A stretch of 64,000 nt of DNA from Stenotrophomonas sp. 24(2023) (GCF_030913365.1 NZ_CP133160.1:2704001-2768000), one strand, 5' to 3'. Positions 28,376 to 39,077 are shown, counted from the stretch's first letter. Notes: generated from the sequence alone by a model not told the origin. Translations and numbers: made by a program.

Positions 28376-28711
28376 ATGGAAGCGAAAGCCATCCTGCGCA
28401 CTGCGCGCATCTCCCCGCAGAAGGCTCGCCTGGTCGCTGACCAGGTGCGCGGTCTGCCGGCCGAACGTGCGGTCAACCTGCTGAAGTTCTCGGACAAGAA
28501 GGCTGCCCACCTGATCAAGAAGGTGGTGGAGTCGGCTATTGCAAACGCCGAGAACAACCAGGGCGCCGACGTCGACGAGCTGAAGGTTCAGACCATCATG
28601 GTTGATGAAGGTCCGACCCTGAAGCGTTTCATGGCGCGGGCGAAAGGCCGCGGTACCCGCATCCTCAAGCGCACCAGCCACATCACTGTGGTTGTGGGCG
28701 CCGCCAAGTAA
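28376..28711 (+). CDS. rplV: 50S ribosomal protein L22
   Basis: A 111-aa exit-tunnel protein. As with rplD, two ATGs are in frame (28370 and 28376); AAGGAG spacing favours the second. The beta-hairpin that lines the tunnel (around [18 protein letters not shown]) is complete, with no deletion of the kind seen in macrolide resistance. Confidence 0.97.
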   Translation: MEAKAILRTARISPQKARLVADQVRGLPAERAVNLLKFSDKKAAHLIKKVVESAIANAENNQGADVDELKVQTIMVDEGPTLKRFMARAKGRGTRILKRTSHITVVVGAAK

Positions 28712-28729
28712 GCGGATAAGGAAAAGACC

Positions 28730-29461
28730 ATGGGTCATAAAGTTCATCCGATTGGTATCCGCCTGGGTATTGCCAAGGACTGGAACTCCAAGTGGTACGC
28801 AAACAAGGCCGAGTTCGCCGGTTACCTGGCAGCCGACCTGAAGGTGCGTGAAATGCTGCGCAAGAAGCTTGCGCAGGCCGGTATCAGCAAGATCCTGATC
28901 GAGCGTCCGGCCAAGACCGCGCGCGTGACGATCCACACCGCCCGCCCGGGCGTGGTGATCGGCAAGCGTGGTGAGGACATCGAAAAGCTGCGCAAGGAAG
29001 TGAGCGAGCTGATGGGCGTCCCGGCGCACATCAACGTCACCGAAGTGCGCAAGCCCGAGCTGGACGCACAGCTGGTTGCCGAATCGATCGCGCAGCAGCT
29101 GGAGCGTCGCATCATGTTCCGCCGCGCGATGAAGCGCTCGGTCGGCAACGCGATGCGCCTGGGTGCCCTGGGCATCAAGGTCAACGTTGGTGGCCGCCTC
29201 AACGGTGCGGAAATCGCCCGTTCGGAGTGGTACCGCGAAGGCCGCGTGCCGCTGCACACGCTGCGTGCCGACATCGACTACGGCTTCGCTGAAGCCAAGA
29301 CGACCTACGGCATCATCGGCATCAAGGTCTGGATCTACAAGGGCGAAGTGTTCGATTTCTCCCAGGTTGGCCAGGAAAAGCAGGACGACACCCCGCGCAA
29401 TGATCGTAATGATCGCGGCGACCGTGGTGACCGTCAGCGCCCGGCTCGTGAAGCGAGGTAA
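28730..29461 (+). CDS. rpsC: 30S ribosomal protein S3
   Basis: A 243-aa mRNA-entry-site protein with a KH domain ([17 protein letters not shown]) and the S3 C-terminal domain ending near [11 protein letters not shown]. It then carries an extra charged tail of NDR/GDR-like repeats (about residues 222-243), longer than in E. coli. The tail is likely disordered. Confidence 0.99.
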   Translation: MGHKVHPIGIRLGIAKDWNSKWYANKAEFAGYLAADLKVREMLRKKLAQAGISKILIERPAKTARVTIHTARPGVVIGKRGEDIEKLRKEVSELMGVPAHINVTEVRKPELDAQLVAESIAQQLERRIMFRRAMKRSVGNAMRLGALGIKVNVGGRLNGAEIARSEWYREGRVPLHTLRADIDYGFAEAKTTYGIIGIKVWIYKGEVFDFSQVGQEKQDDTPRNDRNDRGDRGDRQRPAREAR

Positions 29462-29466
29462 CGACA

Positions 29467-29880
29467 ATGTTGCAACCCAAGCGAACCAAGTACCGCAAGG
29501 TACACAAGGGCCGTAACGAAGGCCTGAGCTGGAGCGCCAACGCTGTCAGCTTCGGCGAATACGGCCTGAAGGCAACCGCCCACGGTCAGCTGACCGCGCG
29601 TCAGATCGAAGCGGCCCGCCGCTCGATCAGCCGCTACGTCAAGCGCGGTGGCAAGATGTGGATCCGCGTGTTCCCCGACAAGCCCATCACCAAGAAGCCC
29701 ATCGAAGTCCGAATGGGTTCGGGTAAGGGCAACGTGGAATACTGGGTGGCCCAGATCCAGCCCGGCCGCATGATCTATGAAATCGAGGGTGTGACGGAAG
29801 AAGTGGCACGCGAGGCGTTCCGCCTGGCCGCTGCCAAGCTCTCGGTCACCACCACTTTCGTGACCCGGACGGTGCGCTGA
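29467..29880 (+). CDS. rplP: 50S ribosomal protein L16
   Basis: A 137-aa protein near the A-site t[23 protein letters not shown] and [20 protein letters not shown] are the family hallmarks, the first containing the Arg-rich loop that is hydroxylated in some bacteria. Its stop shares a base with the rpmC start. Confidence 0.99.
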   Translation: MLQPKRTKYRKVHKGRNEGLSWSANAVSFGEYGLKATAHGQLTARQIEAARRSISRYVKRGGKMWIRVFPDKPITKKPIEVRMGSGKGNVEYWVAQIQPGRMIYEIEGVTEEVAREAFRLAAAKLSVTTTFVTRTVR

Positions 29881-30065
29881 TGGACATCAAAACTCTCCGT
29901 GAAAAGTCGGCTGACGAACTGAAGGCCCACCTGATCGACCTGCGTAAGGAACAGTTCTCTGTCCGTATGCAGCAGGTCACCGGCCAGCTGCCGAAGACTC
30001 ACGATATCCGCCGGGTCCGTCGCGAGATTGCTCGCGTCAAGACCCTGCTCGGCAGCACGAAGTAA
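29880..30065 (+). CDS. rpmC: 50S ribosomal protein L29
   Basis: A 61-aa two-helix protein at the tunnel exit. [20 protein letters not shown] and the [19 protein letters not shown] helix are characteristic. The TGATG overlap with rplP indicates coupled translation. Confidence 0.98.
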   Translation: MDIKTLREKSADELKAHLIDLRKEQFSVRMQQVTGQLPKTHDIRRVRREIARVKTLLGSTK

Positions 30066-30076
30066 GGACGGCCGCT

Positions 30077-30346
30077 ATGAGCGACAATACCGAAAAGAAG
30101 ACGCTGCGCACGGTCGAAGGCCGTGTCGTCAGCAACAAGATGGACAAGACGGTTACCGTCCTGGTTGAGCGTCAGGTCAAGCACGCGCTGTACGGCAAGT
30201 ACATCAAGCGCTCGACCAAGCTGCACGCCCACGATGCCGACAACGCCTGCAAGGAAGGCGATGTCGTCCGCGTGACCGAGATTGCTCCGATGTCCAAGAC
30301 CAAGAACTGGCGCGTGGTGGAAGTCATCACGCGTGCGGCTGAATAA
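30077..30346 (+). CDS. rpsQ: 30S ribosomal protein S17
   Basis: An 89-aa primary 16S-binding OB-fold protein. The signature [19 protein letters not shown] and [19 protein letters not shown] are present. It is the last gene of the S10 operon in the usual order, but there is no terminator before rplN, only a 12-base gap, so S10 and spc genes may share mRNA. Confidence 0.99.
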   Translation: MSDNTEKKTLRTVEGRVVSNKMDKTVTVLVERQVKHALYGKYIKRSTKLHAHDADNACKEGDVVRVTEIAPMSKTKNWRVVEVITRAAE

Positions 30347-30358
30347 GGAGTCTGAATC

Positions 30359-30727
30359 ATGATCCAGATGCAGAGCTACCTTGACGTCGCGGACAATTCG
30401 GGTGCCAAGCAGGTGATGTGCTTCAAGGTGCTGGGTGGTTCCAAGCGCCGTTACGCCGGTATCGGCGACATCATCAAGGTCACCGTGAAGGATGCGATTC
30501 CGCGCGGCAAGGTCAAGAAGGGTGAAGTGTATGACGCCGTCGTGGTGCGTACCCGCAAGGGTGTGCGTCGCGCCGATGGCTCGCTGATCCGCTTCGACGG
30601 CAACGCGGCCGTCCTGCTGAACAACAAGCAGGAGCCGATCGGTACCCGTATCTTCGGGCCGGTGACCCGTGAACTTCGTTCGGAGAAGTTCATGAAGATC
30701 GTCTCGCTCGCTCCCGAAGTGCTGTGA
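30359..30727 (+). CDS. rplN: 50S ribosomal protein L14
   Basis: A 122-aa protein at the subunit interface and the binding site of the silencing factor Rsf[21 protein letters not shown] and the C-terminal [20 protein letters not shown] are typical. First gene of the spc block. Confidence 0.99.
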
Positions 30728-30743
30728 GCGACAGGAGATAATC

Positions 30744-31061
30744 ATGGCTAACCGTATCAAGAAGGGCGACCAGGTTGTCGTCAACGCCGGCAAGGACAAG
30801 GGCAAGCAGGGCGAAGTCGTCCGCGTCGACGGCGACCGCGTGGTCGTCGCCAACGTGAACATCGTCAAGCGCCACACCAAGCCGAACCCGCAGGCAGGTG
30901 TTGCCGGCGGCGTGGTCGAGCGTGAAGCTTCGATCCATATCTCCAACGTGAATGTGCTGAACCCGGCTTCGGGCAAGGGCGAACGCGTTGGCTTCAAGGT
31001 GCTGGAGGATGGACGCAAACTGCGTGTGTTCCGCTCCAGCGGTGAGGCGCTCGACGCCTGA
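30744..31061 (+). CDS. rplX: 50S ribosomal protein L24
   Basis: A 105-aa assembly initiator with a KOW motif ([20 protein letters not shown]). AGGAGA upstream gives a good ribosome site. Length and order match relatives. Confidence 0.99.
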
Positions 31062-31072
31062 GGAATGTGAAG

Positions 31073-31615
31073 ATGACTTCCCGTCTCGAAAAGATCTACA
31101 AGGAAGAAGTGGTGCCGGCGCTGATGAAGCAGTTCGGCTACACCAATCCGATGGAAGTGCCGAAGCTGGTCAAGGTCACCCTGAACATGGGTGTCGGCGA
31201 AGCTGCGACCAACAAGAAGATCCTGGAAAACGCCGTCGCTGACATGGCAAAGATCTCCGGCCAGAAGCCGGTGGTCACCAAGTCGCGCATCTCGGTGGCG
31301 TCGTTCAAGATCCGTGATGGTTGGCCGATCGGCTGCAAGACCACGCTGCGTCGCCACAAGATGTACGAGTTCCTGGACCGCCTGATCAACATCTCGCTGC
31401 CGCGCGTGCGCGACTTCCGTGGTGTTTCCGGTCGTTCCTTCGACGGTCGCGGCAACTTCAACATGGGTGTGAAGGAACAGATCATCTTCCCGGAAATCGA
31501 CTTCGACGCTGTCGACGCGATCCGCGGCATGGATATCGCCATCACCACCACTGCGAAGACCGACGCGGAAGCGAAGGCGCTGCTGGCAGCGTTCAAGTTC
31601 CCGTTCCGTAACTGA
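31073..31615 (+). CDS. rplE: 50S ribosomal protein L5
   Basis: A 180-aa 5S rRNA-binding protein of the central protuberance. GTG at 31067 and ATG at 31073 are both in frame; GAGGAA at 31060-31065 is 7 bases from the ATG, so 31073 is chosen ([18 protein letters not shown]). The segment [20 protein letters not shown] is conserved. Confidence 0.98.
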   Translation: MTSRLEKIYKEEVVPALMKQFGYTNPMEVPKLVKVTLNMGVGEAATNKKILENAVADMAKISGQKPVVTKSRISVASFKIRDGWPIGCKTTLRRHKMYEFLDRLINISLPRVRDFRGVSGRSFDGRGNFNMGVKEQIIFPEIDFDAVDAIRGMDIAITTTAKTDAEAKALLAAFKFPFRN

Positions 31616-31633
31616 TCCGTCGAGGAAACCGAA

Positions 31634-31939
31634 ATGGCAAAGACCTCCATGGTCAACCGCGACATCAAGCGGGAAAAGCTGGCCAAGAAGTTCGCTGACA
31701 AGCGCGCTGCTCTGAAGAAGATCGTGTCCTCGGTGGACGCGAGCTACGAAGAGAAGATCGAGGCCGCGACCAAGCTGTCCAAGCTGCCGCGCGACTCCTC
31801 GCCGAGCCGCCAGCGCAACCGTTGCGAACTGTCGGGCCGTCCGCGTGGCGTGTACCGCAAGTTCGGCCTGGGCCGCAACAAGCTCCGCGAAGCCACCATG
31901 CGTGGCGACGTGCCGGGCCTGCGCAAGGCCAGCTGGTAA
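31634..31939 (+). CDS. rpsN: 30S ribosomal protein S14
   Basis: A 101-aa S14 of the long form without a zinc-binding CxxC ribbon; the C-terminal signature [20 protein letters not shown] is present. Only one Cys (in NRCELSGR) is visible, so it does not need zinc. It is followed by an intrinsic terminator, which is unusual within spc. Confidence 0.99.
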   Translation: MAKTSMVNRDIKREKLAKKFADKRAALKKIVSSVDASYEEKIEAATKLSKLPRDSSPSRQRNRCELSGRPRGVYRKFGLGRNKLREATMRGDVPGLRKASW

Positions 31940-32022
31940 TCCCAGTCGGTCCTGCGACCCCCGCCTGAACAGGGCGGGGCGTCCCAGGGGAGGGCATTCA
32001 GCCCTCCTGCAGAAAAAACCCG

Positions 32023-32060
32023 AAGAGCCCGACGCAAGTCGGGCTCTTTTGGCGTATACT
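32023..32060 (+). terminator. Intrinsic terminator between rpsN and rpsH, with a possible -10 beyond it
   Basis: AAGAGCCCGAC (32023-32033) pairs perfectly with GTCGGGCTCTT (32038-32048) around GCAA, followed by TT and preceded by an A-run, so it may work on both strands. TATACT at 32055-32060 could be a -10 for rpsH onward, but no good -35 is seen. The 228-base gap 31940-32167 has no gene. Confidence 0.75.
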
Positions 32061-32167
32061 CCCGCGTCTTGCCCTGCGTTTTTGGCGGGGAGTAGGGGGC
32101 CTGGCCCGTTTCCAGGAGACAACAGATTTTCGCGAAAGCGGATATCGGTGCACTCAAAGGTACTCAT

Positions 32168-32566
32168 ATGAGCATGACTGATCCCATCGCCGACCTGCTG
32201 GTCCGCATCAAGAATGCGGCCGCGGTGGGCAAGCAGACGGTGAAGGCACCGTCGTCCAAGATCAAGGTGGCGATTGCCCAGGTCCTGAAGGACGAGGGTT
32301 ACATCACCGACCTGCGCGTTACCCAGCTGGAAAACAACAAGGCCGAGCTGGAAATCGTGCTGAAGTATTTCGAAGGCAAGCCGGTCATCGCAACCCTGAA
32401 GCGCTTCTCGCGTTCGGGCCTGCGCCAGTACCGCGGCAAGAGCGAGCTGCCGAAGGTCATGAACGGCCTGGGCATCTCCATCATTTCCACCTCCAAGGGC
32501 ATCATGACTGATGCGCAGGCGCGCCAGCTGGGCGTCGGCGGCGAAGTCCTGTGCTTCGTGGCCTAA
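32168..32566 (+). CDS. rpsH: 30S ribosomal protein S8
   Basis: A 132-aa 16S-binding protein; in enteric bacteria it represses the spc operon by binding the rplE start region. [20 protein letters not shown] and the C-terminal [20 protein letters not shown] are typical. There is no strong Shine-Dalgarno before the ATG (GGTACTCAT), unlike neighbours. Confidence 0.98.
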   Translation: MSMTDPIADLLVRIKNAAAVGKQTVKAPSSKIKVAIAQVLKDEGYITDLRVTQLENNKAELEIVLKYFEGKPVIATLKRFSRSGLRQYRGKSELPKVMNGLGISIISTSKGIMTDAQARQLGVGGEVLCFVA

Positions 32567-32584
32567 GGCGAGAGGAGTAGAACT

Positions 32585-33109
32585 ATGTCCCGCGTAGCCA
32601 AGAAGCCCGTCGACCTGGGCAAGGTTGAACTGAACGTCCAGTCCGAATCCGTCACCGTCAAGGGCCCGAAGGGCACCCTGTCGCTGCCGAAGCCGGCCGG
32701 CATTGCCATCAACGTCGACAACGGCGTTGCCACCCTGAGCACCGAAAACGCCGACCTGGTCGCGCTGACCGGTACCGTCCGCGCGATCCTGGCCAACATG
32801 GTCAAGGGCGTGTCCGAAGGCTTCGAGCGCAAGCTGGAGCTGGTGGGCGTCGGTTACCGTGCCGCCATGCAGGGCAAGGACCTGAGCCTGTCGCTCGGTT
32901 TCTCGCACCCGGTGGTGTTCGTGGCGCCGGAAGGCATCACCCTGTCCACCCCGACCCAGACCGAGATCCTGGTCCAGGGCGCCGACAAGCAGGTCGTTGG
33001 TGAAGTCGCTGCCAAGATCCGTGCGTTCCGCAAGCCGGAACCGTACAAGGGCAAGGGCGTGAAGTACTCCGACGAAGTCATCATTCGCAAGGAAGCCAAG
33101 AAGGCCTAA
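32585..33109 (+). CDS. rplF: 50S ribosomal protein L6
   Basis: A 174-aa protein near the sarcin-ricin loop. The duplicated fold is visible, with the C-terminal signature [28 protein letters not shown] precedes the ATG. Confidence 0.99.
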   Translation: MSRVAKKPVDLGKVELNVQSESVTVKGPKGTLSLPKPAGIAINVDNGVATLSTENADLVALTGTVRAILANMVKGVSEGFERKLELVGVGYRAAMQGKDLSLSLGFSHPVVFVAPEGITLSTPTQTEILVQGADKQVVGEVAAKIRAFRKPEPYKGKGVKYSDEVIIRKEAKKA

Positions 33110-33141
33110 TTAGGACCTTCCGCTTTCCAGGGAAAAAGATC

Positions 33142-33495
33142 ATGAACAAGAACATCGCCCGCCTGCGTCGCGCCAAGTCGACCCGCGCCCACATCCGTGA
33201 GCTCGGCGTCGCCCGCCTGTCGGTGCTGCGCACCGGCCAGCACCTGTACGCGCAGGTCTTCACCGCCGACGGCTCGAAGGTGCTGGCTGCCGCCAACACC
33301 ACCCAGGCCGACGTCAAGGAAGGTCTGGCCAGCGGCAAGAACGCTGAAGCTGCCGCCAAGGTCGGCCGCATCGTTGCCGAGCGCGCCAAGGCCGCCGGCA
33401 TCGAGAAGGTTGCCTTCGATCGTTCGGGTTACCGTTACCACGGCCGCATCAAGGCCCTGGCTGACGCTGCCCGCGAAGCCGGCCTGCAGTTCTAA
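33142..33495 (+). CDS. rplR: 50S ribosomal protein L18
   Basis: A 117-aa 5S rRNA-binding protein. [20 protein letters not shown] is the basic N-terminal extension, and [20 protein letters not shown] the conserved end. It is followed by a 161-base gap before rpsE, longer than others in the operon, holding a GGGAAGGGG/CCTCTTCCC hairpin near 33503-33529. Confidence 0.99.
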   Translation: MNKNIARLRRAKSTRAHIRELGVARLSVLRTGQHLYAQVFTADGSKVLAAANTTQADVKEGLASGKNAEAAAKVGRIVAERAKAAGIEKVAFDRSGYRYHGRIKALADAAREAGLQF

Positions 33496-33656
33496 GGGAT
33501 AAGGGAAGGGGCCTTGATGGCCTCTTCCCGCCTGCCCGCCGGCCAGGGGATGGCCGGACGGCGCCGCTCTTCTGCAGCGGCTGTCCGGAACAGCGCAACA
33601 CGCCACAACCATAAGCGGCCCCGAGCCGTACATACCCAAACAACCAAGGAATCAAC

Positions 33657-34199
33657 ATGGCAGAAGAGCGTCAGCAGCGGGGTCGCGATCGCGACCGTAA
33701 CCGCGAAGAAAAGATCGACGACGGCATGATCGAAAAGCTGGTCGCGGTCAACCGCGTCAGCAAGACCGTCAAGGGTGGCCGCCAGTTCACCTTCACCGCC
33801 CTGACCGTGGTCGGCGACGGCGAAGGCAAGGTCGGTTTCGGCTACGGCAAGGCCCGTGAAGTCCCGGTCGCCATCCAGAAGTCGATGGAGCAGGCTCGCA
33901 AGAACCTGGTCAGCGTCGACCTGAACAACGGCACCCTGTGGCACACCATCAAGGATGGCCACGGCGCTGCACGCGTGTTCATGCAGCCGGCGTCCGAAGG
34001 TACCGGCGTCATCGCCGGCGGCGCCATGCGCGCTGTGCTGGAAGCGGTGGGCGTGAAGAACGTGCTGGCCAAGGCCACCGGTTCGCGCAACCCGATCAAC
34101 CTGGTGCGTGCCACCGTGAAGGGCCTGACCGCGGCACAGTCGCCGGCCCGCATCGCGGCCAAGCGCGGCAAGAAGGTGGAGGAACTCAACCATGGCTAA
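33657..34199 (+). CDS. rpsE: 30S ribosomal protein S5
   Basis: A 180-aa accuracy protein. An N-terminal Arg-rich stretch ([14 protein letters not shown]) precedes the dsRBD-like domain with [20 protein letters not shown]. The loop [12 protein letters not shown] associated with spectinomycin sensitivity appears normal. Its end overlaps rpmD by 8 bases. Confidence 0.99.
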
Positions 34200-34383
34200 T
34201 GAGTCCAACAAGACTGTGAAGGTCCGCCTGGTGCGTGGCCTGCGTGGTGCCCAGTCGCGTCACCGCCTGTCGGTGCGTGCCCTGGGTCTGAACAAGCTCA
34301 ACGATGTGCGTGAACTGAAGGACAGCCCGCAGGTTCGCGGTCTGATCAACACCGTTCACTACCTCGTCAAGGTTGAGGAGTAA
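34192..34383 (+). CDS. rpmD: 50S ribosomal protein L30
   Basis: A 63-aa small subunit protein. [20 protein letters not shown] and [20 protein letters not shown] match the family. The start lies inside the rpsE coding end (8-base overlap), so its translation is probably coupled. Confidence 0.98.
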
Positions 34384-34389
34384 TCGATC

Positions 34390-34833
34390 ATGACTCTGCG
34401 TCTCAATGAACTGAGCCCGGCACCGGGCGCCCGCACCGAGCGCACCCGCGTCGGTCGCGGTATCGGCTCGGGCCTGGGCAAGACTGCCGGCCGCGGCCAC
34501 AAGGGTTCGTTCGCCCGTAAGGGTGGCGGCAAGATCAAGGCTGGCTTCGAAGGCGGCCAGACCCCCATGCAGCGTCGTCTGCCGAAGATCGGCTTCCGTT
34601 CGCCGATCGCCAAGGACACCGCTGAAGTGCTGCTGTACCAGCTGGACAAGCTGCCGGCCGGCGAGATCGACTTCGCTGCCCTGCGTGCGGCCAAGCTGGT
34701 TCCGAGCACCGCCAAGAAGGCCAAGGTCGTCGTCAAGGGCGAACTGACCAAGGCGTTCACCCTGAAGGGTATTGCTGCCACGGCCGGTGCCAAGGCCGCG
34801 ATCGAAGCTGCCGGCGGCAGCGTAACGGAGTAA
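34390..34833 (+). CDS. rplO: 50S ribosomal protein L15
   Basis: A 147-aa protein with the basic, Gly-rich N-terminal extension ([20 protein letters not shown]) that threads into 23S rRNA. It sits directly upstream of secY with a 7-base gap. Confidence 0.99.
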   Translation: MTLRLNELSPAPGARTERTRVGRGIGSGLGKTAGRGHKGSFARKGGGKIKAGFEGGQTPMQRRLPKIGFRSPIAKDTAEVLLYQLDKLPAGEIDFAALRAAKLVPSTAKKAKVVVKGELTKAFTLKGIAATAGAKAAIEAAGGSVTE

Positions 34834-34840
34834 GAAAATC

Positions 34841-36208
34841 ATGGCGCAAGCTGGCATCGGTAACCTCGCGGGCGGAATGGGCAAGTTCACCGAACTTCGC
34901 CAACGTTTGCTGTTCGTCGTCGGGGCTTTGATCGTCTATCGCATCGGCTGCTACGTGCCGGTGCCGGGCGTCAACCCCGATGCCATGCTTGCCATGATGC
35001 AACAGCAGGGCGGCGGCATCGTGGACATGTTCAACATGTTCTCGGGCGGCGCCCTGCACCGTTTCAGCATCTTCGCGCTGAACGTGATGCCGTACATCTC
35101 GGCATCGATCGTGATGCAGCTGGCCGTGCACATCTTCCCCGCCCTGAAGGCGATGCAGAAGGAAGGTGAGTCCGGCCGCCGCAAGATCACCCAGTATTCG
35201 CGCATCGGCGCCGTGCTGCTGGCGGTGGTGCAGGGCGGTTCGATCGCCCTGGCCCTGCAGGGCCAGGTGTCGCCGACCGGCGCGCCGGTCGTTTACGCGC
35301 CGGGCATGGGCTTCGTGCTCACCGCCGTGGTCGCACTGACCGCCGGCACCATGTTCCTGATGTGGGTCGGTGAGCAGGTCACCGAGCGCGGCATCGGCAA
35401 TGGCGTCTCGCTGATCATCTTCGCCGGTATCGTGGCGGGCCTGCCGGGTGCGGTCATCCACACCTTCGACGCCTACCGTGACGGCAACATCCAGTTCATC
35501 CAGCTGCTGGTCATCGCGATCGTGGTGCTGGCCTTCACCTTCTTCGTGGTGTTCGTCGAACGCGGCCAGCGCCGCATTACGGTGAACTACGCACGTCGCC
35601 AGGGCGGCCGCAACGCGTACATGAACCAGACCTCGTTCCTGCCGCTGAAGCTGAACATGGCGGGCGTGATCCCGGCCATCTTCGCCTCCAGCCTGCTGGC
35701 CTTCCCGGCCACCCTGGCCATGTGGTCCGGCCAGGCGGCCAACCAGAGCACGTTCGGCCAGACCCTGCAGAAGGTCGCCAACGCCCTGGGTCCGGGCGAG
35801 CCGCTGCACATGATCGTGTTCGCCGCGCTGATCACCGGTTTCGCGTTCTTCTATACCGCGCTGGTGTTCAACTCGCAGGAAACCGCCGACAACCTGAAGA
35901 AGTCCGGTGCGCTGATTCCGGGCATCCGTCCGGGCAAGGCCACCGCCGATTACATCGACGGCGTGCTGACCCGCCTGACCGCTGCAGGTTCGGCTTACCT
36001 GGTGATCGTCTGCCTGTTGCCGGAACTGATGCGCACGCAGCTGAACGCCTCGTTCTACTTCGGCGGCACCTCGCTGCTGATCGTGGTGGTGGTGGTGATG
36101 GACTTCATCGCCCAGGTGCAGGCGCACCTGATGTCCCATCAGTACGAAAGCCTGCTGAAGAAGGCCAACCTGAAGGGTGGCAACCGCGGCGGTTTTGCCC
36201 GCGGCTGA
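34841..36208 (+). CDS. secY: Protein translocase channel SecY
   Basis: A 455-aa inner-membrane channel. Ten hydrophobic segments are visible, the first around [20 protein letters not shown]. The plug-region and lateral-gate helices ([20 protein letters not shown]) and the cytoplasmic loop with [20 protein letters not shown], which binds SecA and the ribosome, are conserved. rpmJ, which follows secY in many relatives, is not found. A good promoter lies over the last codons. Confidence 0.99.
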   Translation: MAQAGIGNLAGGMGKFTELRQRLLFVVGALIVYRIGCYVPVPGVNPDAMLAMMQQQGGGIVDMFNMFSGGALHRFSIFALNVMPYISASIVMQLAVHIFPALKAMQKEGESGRRKITQYSRIGAVLLAVVQGGSIALALQGQVSPTGAPVVYAPGMGFVLTAVVALTAGTMFLMWVGEQVTERGIGNGVSLIIFAGIVAGLPGAVIHTFDAYRDGNIQFIQLLVIAIVVLAFTFFVVFVERGQRRITVNYARRQGGRNAYMNQTSFLPLKLNMAGVIPAIFASSLLAFPATLAMWSGQAANQSTFGQTLQKVANALGPGEPLHMIVFAALITGFAFFYTALVFNSQETADNLKKSGALIPGIRPGKATADYIDGVLTRLTAAGSAYLVIVCLLPELMRTQLNASFYFGGTSLLIVVVVVMDFIAQVQAHLMSHQYESLLKKANLKGGNRGGFARG

Positions 36209-36223
36209 TTGGCCTGTTATACT
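36195..36223 (+). promoter_or_regulatory. Promoter over the secY end, for the rpsM (alpha) operon
   Basis: TTGCCC (36195-36200), 17 bases, TATACT (36218-36223) with extended TGT. The -35 lies in the last codons of secY. It would give the alpha operon its own promoter with a leader of about 340 bases. Confidence 0.6.
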
Positions 36224-36229
36224 TTCGTC

Positions 36230-36571
36230 TTCCTGACGTGATGGTCCTCCGCTTCGCGGACCCCGGCCACACAAACGAAGGGCGGCCCCCGCAGCGGTTC
36301 CGGGTGGGGGTGAGATCGGGTCGTCCCGCGCGGGAGTAGCGCGGGCGGCACCGGAAGAGGGCCCGAAAGGGTGTTCTTTCCGGGGTCAACCTGATCCGGC
36401 GCCGGAGCCTGGGCACACTCCCCAGGCCGGGTTCATGAAACCTCTGGTTTCACGGGCTTCCATGTAAACCGGAACCTTGTTAGTATCGCTAGTTCACTTT
36501 TTTGATCCATCCTGCCGGATTGGCGCGCCCGCGGTGCGCTGCCGGCCATCACTCAGCTGGAGAACCGCGTC
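36230..36571 (+). promoter_or_regulatory. Long leader of the rpsM-rpsK-rpsD-rpoA operon
   Basis: No open frame with coding character is seen here. The region is rich in small stems: GGTCC-CCGC/GCGGACC near 36243-36262, CCTGGG/CCCAGG near 36408-36425, and GAAACC/GGTTTC near 36436-36450. In enteric bacteria S4 represses this operon through a leader pseudoknot; a similar role is possible but no pseudoknot could be assigned by eye. CTGGAG precedes the rpsM start. Confidence 0.4.
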
Positions 36572-36928
36572 ATGGCGCGTATTGCAGGCGTCAACCTGCC
36601 AGCCCAGAAGCATGTCTGGGTCGGGTTGCAAAGCATTTACGGCATCGGCCGTACCCGTTCGAAGAAGGTCTGCGAAGCCGCAGGCGTCACTTCGACCACC
36701 AAGATCCGCGATCTGTCGGAGCCGGAAATCGAGCGCCTGCGCGCTGAAGTCGGCAAGTACATCGTGGAAGGCGATCTGCGCCGTGAAATCGGCATCGCGA
36801 TCAAGCGCCTGATGGACCTGGGCTGCTACCGCGGCCTGCGTCACCGTCGTGGCCTCCCGCTGCGTGGCCAGCGCACCCGTACCAACGCCCGCACCCGCAA
36901 GGGTCCGCGCAAGGCGATCAAGAAGTAA
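36572..36928 (+). CDS. rpsM: 30S ribosomal protein S13
   Basis: A 118-aa 30S head protein contacting the P-site t[23 protein letters not shown], the helix-two-turn-helix region and the basic tail ending [16 protein letters not shown] are present. First gene of the alpha operon. Confidence 0.99.
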   Translation: MARIAGVNLPAQKHVWVGLQSIYGIGRTRSKKVCEAAGVTSTTKIRDLSEPEIERLRAEVGKYIVEGDLRREIGIAIKRLMDLGCYRGLRHRRGLPLRGQRTRTNARTRKGPRKAIKK

Positions 36929-36939
36929 GGGACTGAGAA

Positions 36940-37329
36940 ATGGCTAAGCCCGCTGCTAAGACCAAGAAGAAGATCAAGCGCGTCGTCACCGACGGCGTTG
37001 CCCACGTCCACGCTTCGTTCAACAACACCATCGTGACCATCACCGACCGTCAGGGCAACGCTCTGTCGTGGGCGACCTCCGGTGGCGCTGGCTTCCGCGG
37101 TTCGCGCAAGTCGACCCCGTTCGCTGCCCAGGTGGCTGCTGAAAAGGCCGGTCGTGCTGCGCTGGACTACGGCGTGAAGTCGCTGGAAGTCCGCATCAAG
37201 GGCCCGGGTCCGGGCCGTGAGTCGGCCGTGCGTTCGCTGAACAACGTCGGCTACAAGATCACCAACATCATCGACGTGACGCCCATCCCGCACAACGGGT
37301 GCCGTCCGCCGAAGAAGCGTCGCGTCTAA
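36940..37329 (+). CDS. rpsK: 30S ribosomal protein S11
   Basis: A 129-aa platform protein near the E site. The block [20 protein letters not shown] and the C-terminal [15 protein letters not shown] are the family signatures. It lies 11 bases after rpsM. Confidence 0.99.
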   Translation: MAKPAAKTKKKIKRVVTDGVAHVHASFNNTIVTITDRQGNALSWATSGGAGFRGSRKSTPFAAQVAAEKAGRAALDYGVKSLEVRIKGPGPGRESAVRSLNNVGYKITNIIDVTPIPHNGCRPPKKRRV

Positions 37330-37344
37330 AGGGAGCGATAAGAA

Positions 37345-37974
37345 ATGGCTCGTTATATCGGTCCTACCTGTAAGCTCGCCCGCCGCGAAGGCGCCGACCT
37401 GTCCCTGAAGAGCCCGGCCCGTGCGCTGGACTCCAAGTGCAAGCTGGAGCAGAAGCCCGGCCAGCACGGCGCGACCGCCCGCAAGGGCAAGCTGTCCGAC
37501 TACGCCACCCAGCTGCGCGAAAAGCAGAAGGTCAAGCGTATCTACGGTCTGCTGGAGCGTCAGTTCCGCAACTACTACAAGAAGGCCTCGACCAAGAAGG
37601 GCAACACCGGCGAGAACCTGCTGCAGCTGCTGGAAACCCGCCTGGACAACGTTGTCTACCGCATGGGCTTCGCCGTGACCCGTCCGGCTGCCCGTCAGCT
37701 GGTGTCGCACCGCGGCGTCACCGTGAATGGCAAGTCGGTCAACCTGGCTTCGTACCAGGTCAAGGCTGGCGACGCCATCGCTCTGTCCGAAAAGGCTGCC
37801 AAGCAGCTGCGCGTCCAGGAAGCCCTGACCGTCGCCGCCCAGCATGACCTGAGCCCGTCGTGGGTCGAAGTGGATTCCGGCAAGTTCACCGGCATCTTCA
37901 AGGCTGTTCCGGATCGTTCGGACCTGCCTGCGGACATCAACGAAGCGCTGATCGTCGAGCTGTATTCGAAGTAA
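37345..37974 (+). CDS. rpsD: 30S ribosomal protein S4
   Basis: A 209-aa primary assembly protein and, in relatives, repressor of the alpha operon. The N-terminal region lacks the zinc-binding Cys cluster of some homologues. The S4 RNA-binding domain ([20 protein letters not shown], then [18 protein letters not shown]) is clear. A 55-base gap with a CCCCCGG/CCGGGGG hairpin near 37989-38008 precedes rpoA. Confidence 0.99.
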   Translation: MARYIGPTCKLARREGADLSLKSPARALDSKCKLEQKPGQHGATARKGKLSDYATQLREKQKVKRIYGLLERQFRNYYKKASTKKGNTGENLLQLLETRLDNVVYRMGFAVTRPAARQLVSHRGVTVNGKSVNLASYQVKAGDAIALSEKAAKQLRVQEALTVAAQHDLSPSWVEVDSGKFTGIFKAVPDRSDLPADINEALIVELYSK

Positions 37975-38029
37975 TTCACATTGGAGAGCCCCCGGCGACG
38001 GCCGGGGGTTCACTAGGAGAACCCGCAAC

Positions 38030-39028
38030 ATGACGGTTACCGCCAACCAGGTTCTGCGTCCTCGCGGTCCGCAGATCGAACGCCTTACCGACACCCGTGC
38101 AAAGGTCGTGATCGAACCTTTGGAGCGGGGTTACGGGCATACGCTGGGCAACGCCCTGCGTCGCGTGCTGCTGTCGTCCATCCCGGGCTTCGCCATCACG
38201 GAAGTCGAAATCGACGGCGTGTTGCATGAGTACACCACGGTCGAAGGTCTGCAGGAGGACGTGCTGGAAGTCCTGCTGAACCTGAAGGACGTGGCCATCC
38301 GTATGCACTCCGGCGACAGCGCCACCCTGTCCCTGTCCAAGCAGGGCCCGGGCGTTGTCACCGCTGCCGACATCAAGGTCGACCACAATGTGGAGATCCT
38401 GAACGGCGAGCATGTCATCTGCCACCTGACCAAGGACACGGCAGTCAACATGCGTCTGAAGATCGAGCGTGGTTTCGGCTACCAGCCGGCCGCTGCCCGT
38501 CGTCGTCCGGACGAAGAAACCCGCGCCATCGGCCGTCTGGTCCTGGATGCCTCGTTCTCGCCGGTCCGCCGCGTCGCCTATGCCGTGGAAGCGGCCCGCG
38601 TCGAACAGCGTACCGACCTGGACAAGCTGGTCATCGATATCGAGACCAACGGCACCATCGATGCCGAGGAAGCCGTGCGCACCGCCGCCGACATCCTCAG
38701 CGACCAGCTGTCGGTGTTCGGTGACTTCACCCACCGCGACCGCGGTGCGGCCAAGCCGGCCAACAACGGCGTGGATCCGGTGCTGCTGCGCCCGATCGAC
38801 GACTTGGAACTGACCGTGCGTTCGGCCAACTGCCTGAAGGCGGAAAGCATCTACTACATCGGCGATCTGATCCAGAAGACCGAAGTGGAGCTGCTGAAGA
38901 CCCCGAACCTGGGCAAGAAGTCGCTCACCGAAATCAAGGAAGTGCTGGCCCAGCGTGGCCTGTCGCTTGGCATGAAGCTGGAGAACTGGCCGCCGGCCGG
39001 TATCGCCAGCCACGGCATGCTGGGCTGA
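38030..39028 (+). CDS. rpoA: RNA polymerase alpha subunit
   Basis: A 332-aa assembly platform of RNA polymerase. The N-terminal domain (1 to about 235) includes the dimer segment [20 protein letters not shown]. After a linker, the C-terminal domain (about 248-325), with [20 protein letters not shown] and [20 protein letters not shown], binds UP elements and activators. AGGAGAA lies 8 bases before the ATG. Confidence 0.99.
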   Translation: MTVTANQVLRPRGPQIERLTDTRAKVVIEPLERGYGHTLGNALRRVLLSSIPGFAITEVEIDGVLHEYTTVEGLQEDVLEVLLNLKDVAIRMHSGDSATLSLSKQGPGVVTAADIKVDHNVEILNGEHVICHLTKDTAVNMRLKIERGFGYQPAAARRRPDEETRAIGRLVLDASFSPVRRVAYAVEAARVEQRTDLDKLVIDIETNGTIDAEEAVRTAADILSDQLSVFGDFTHRDRGAAKPANNGVDPVLLRPIDDLELTVRSANCLKAESIYYIGDLIQKTEVELLKTPNLGKKSLTEIKEVLAQRGLSLGMKLENWPPAGIASHGMLG

Positions 39029-39047
39029 TAAGCCCCCTGCTGTACCG

Positions 39048-39077
39048 GCAGGCTCCACCGCCCGCGGTGGGGCCTGC
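39048..39077 (+). terminator. Hairpin between rpoA and rplQ
   Basis: GCAGGCTCCACCGC (39048-39061) pairs with GCGGTGGGGCCTGC (39064-39077) with one G.U, followed by TGTTGATT. It may act as a partial terminator that lowers rplQ relative to rpoA. The 198-base gap contains no other clear element. Confidence 0.5.

Noticed and set aside
29999..32908. 969-codon open frame antisense to the spc genes
   Set aside because: It passes through several certain ribosomal protein genes and an intrinsic terminator; it is a composition artefact.
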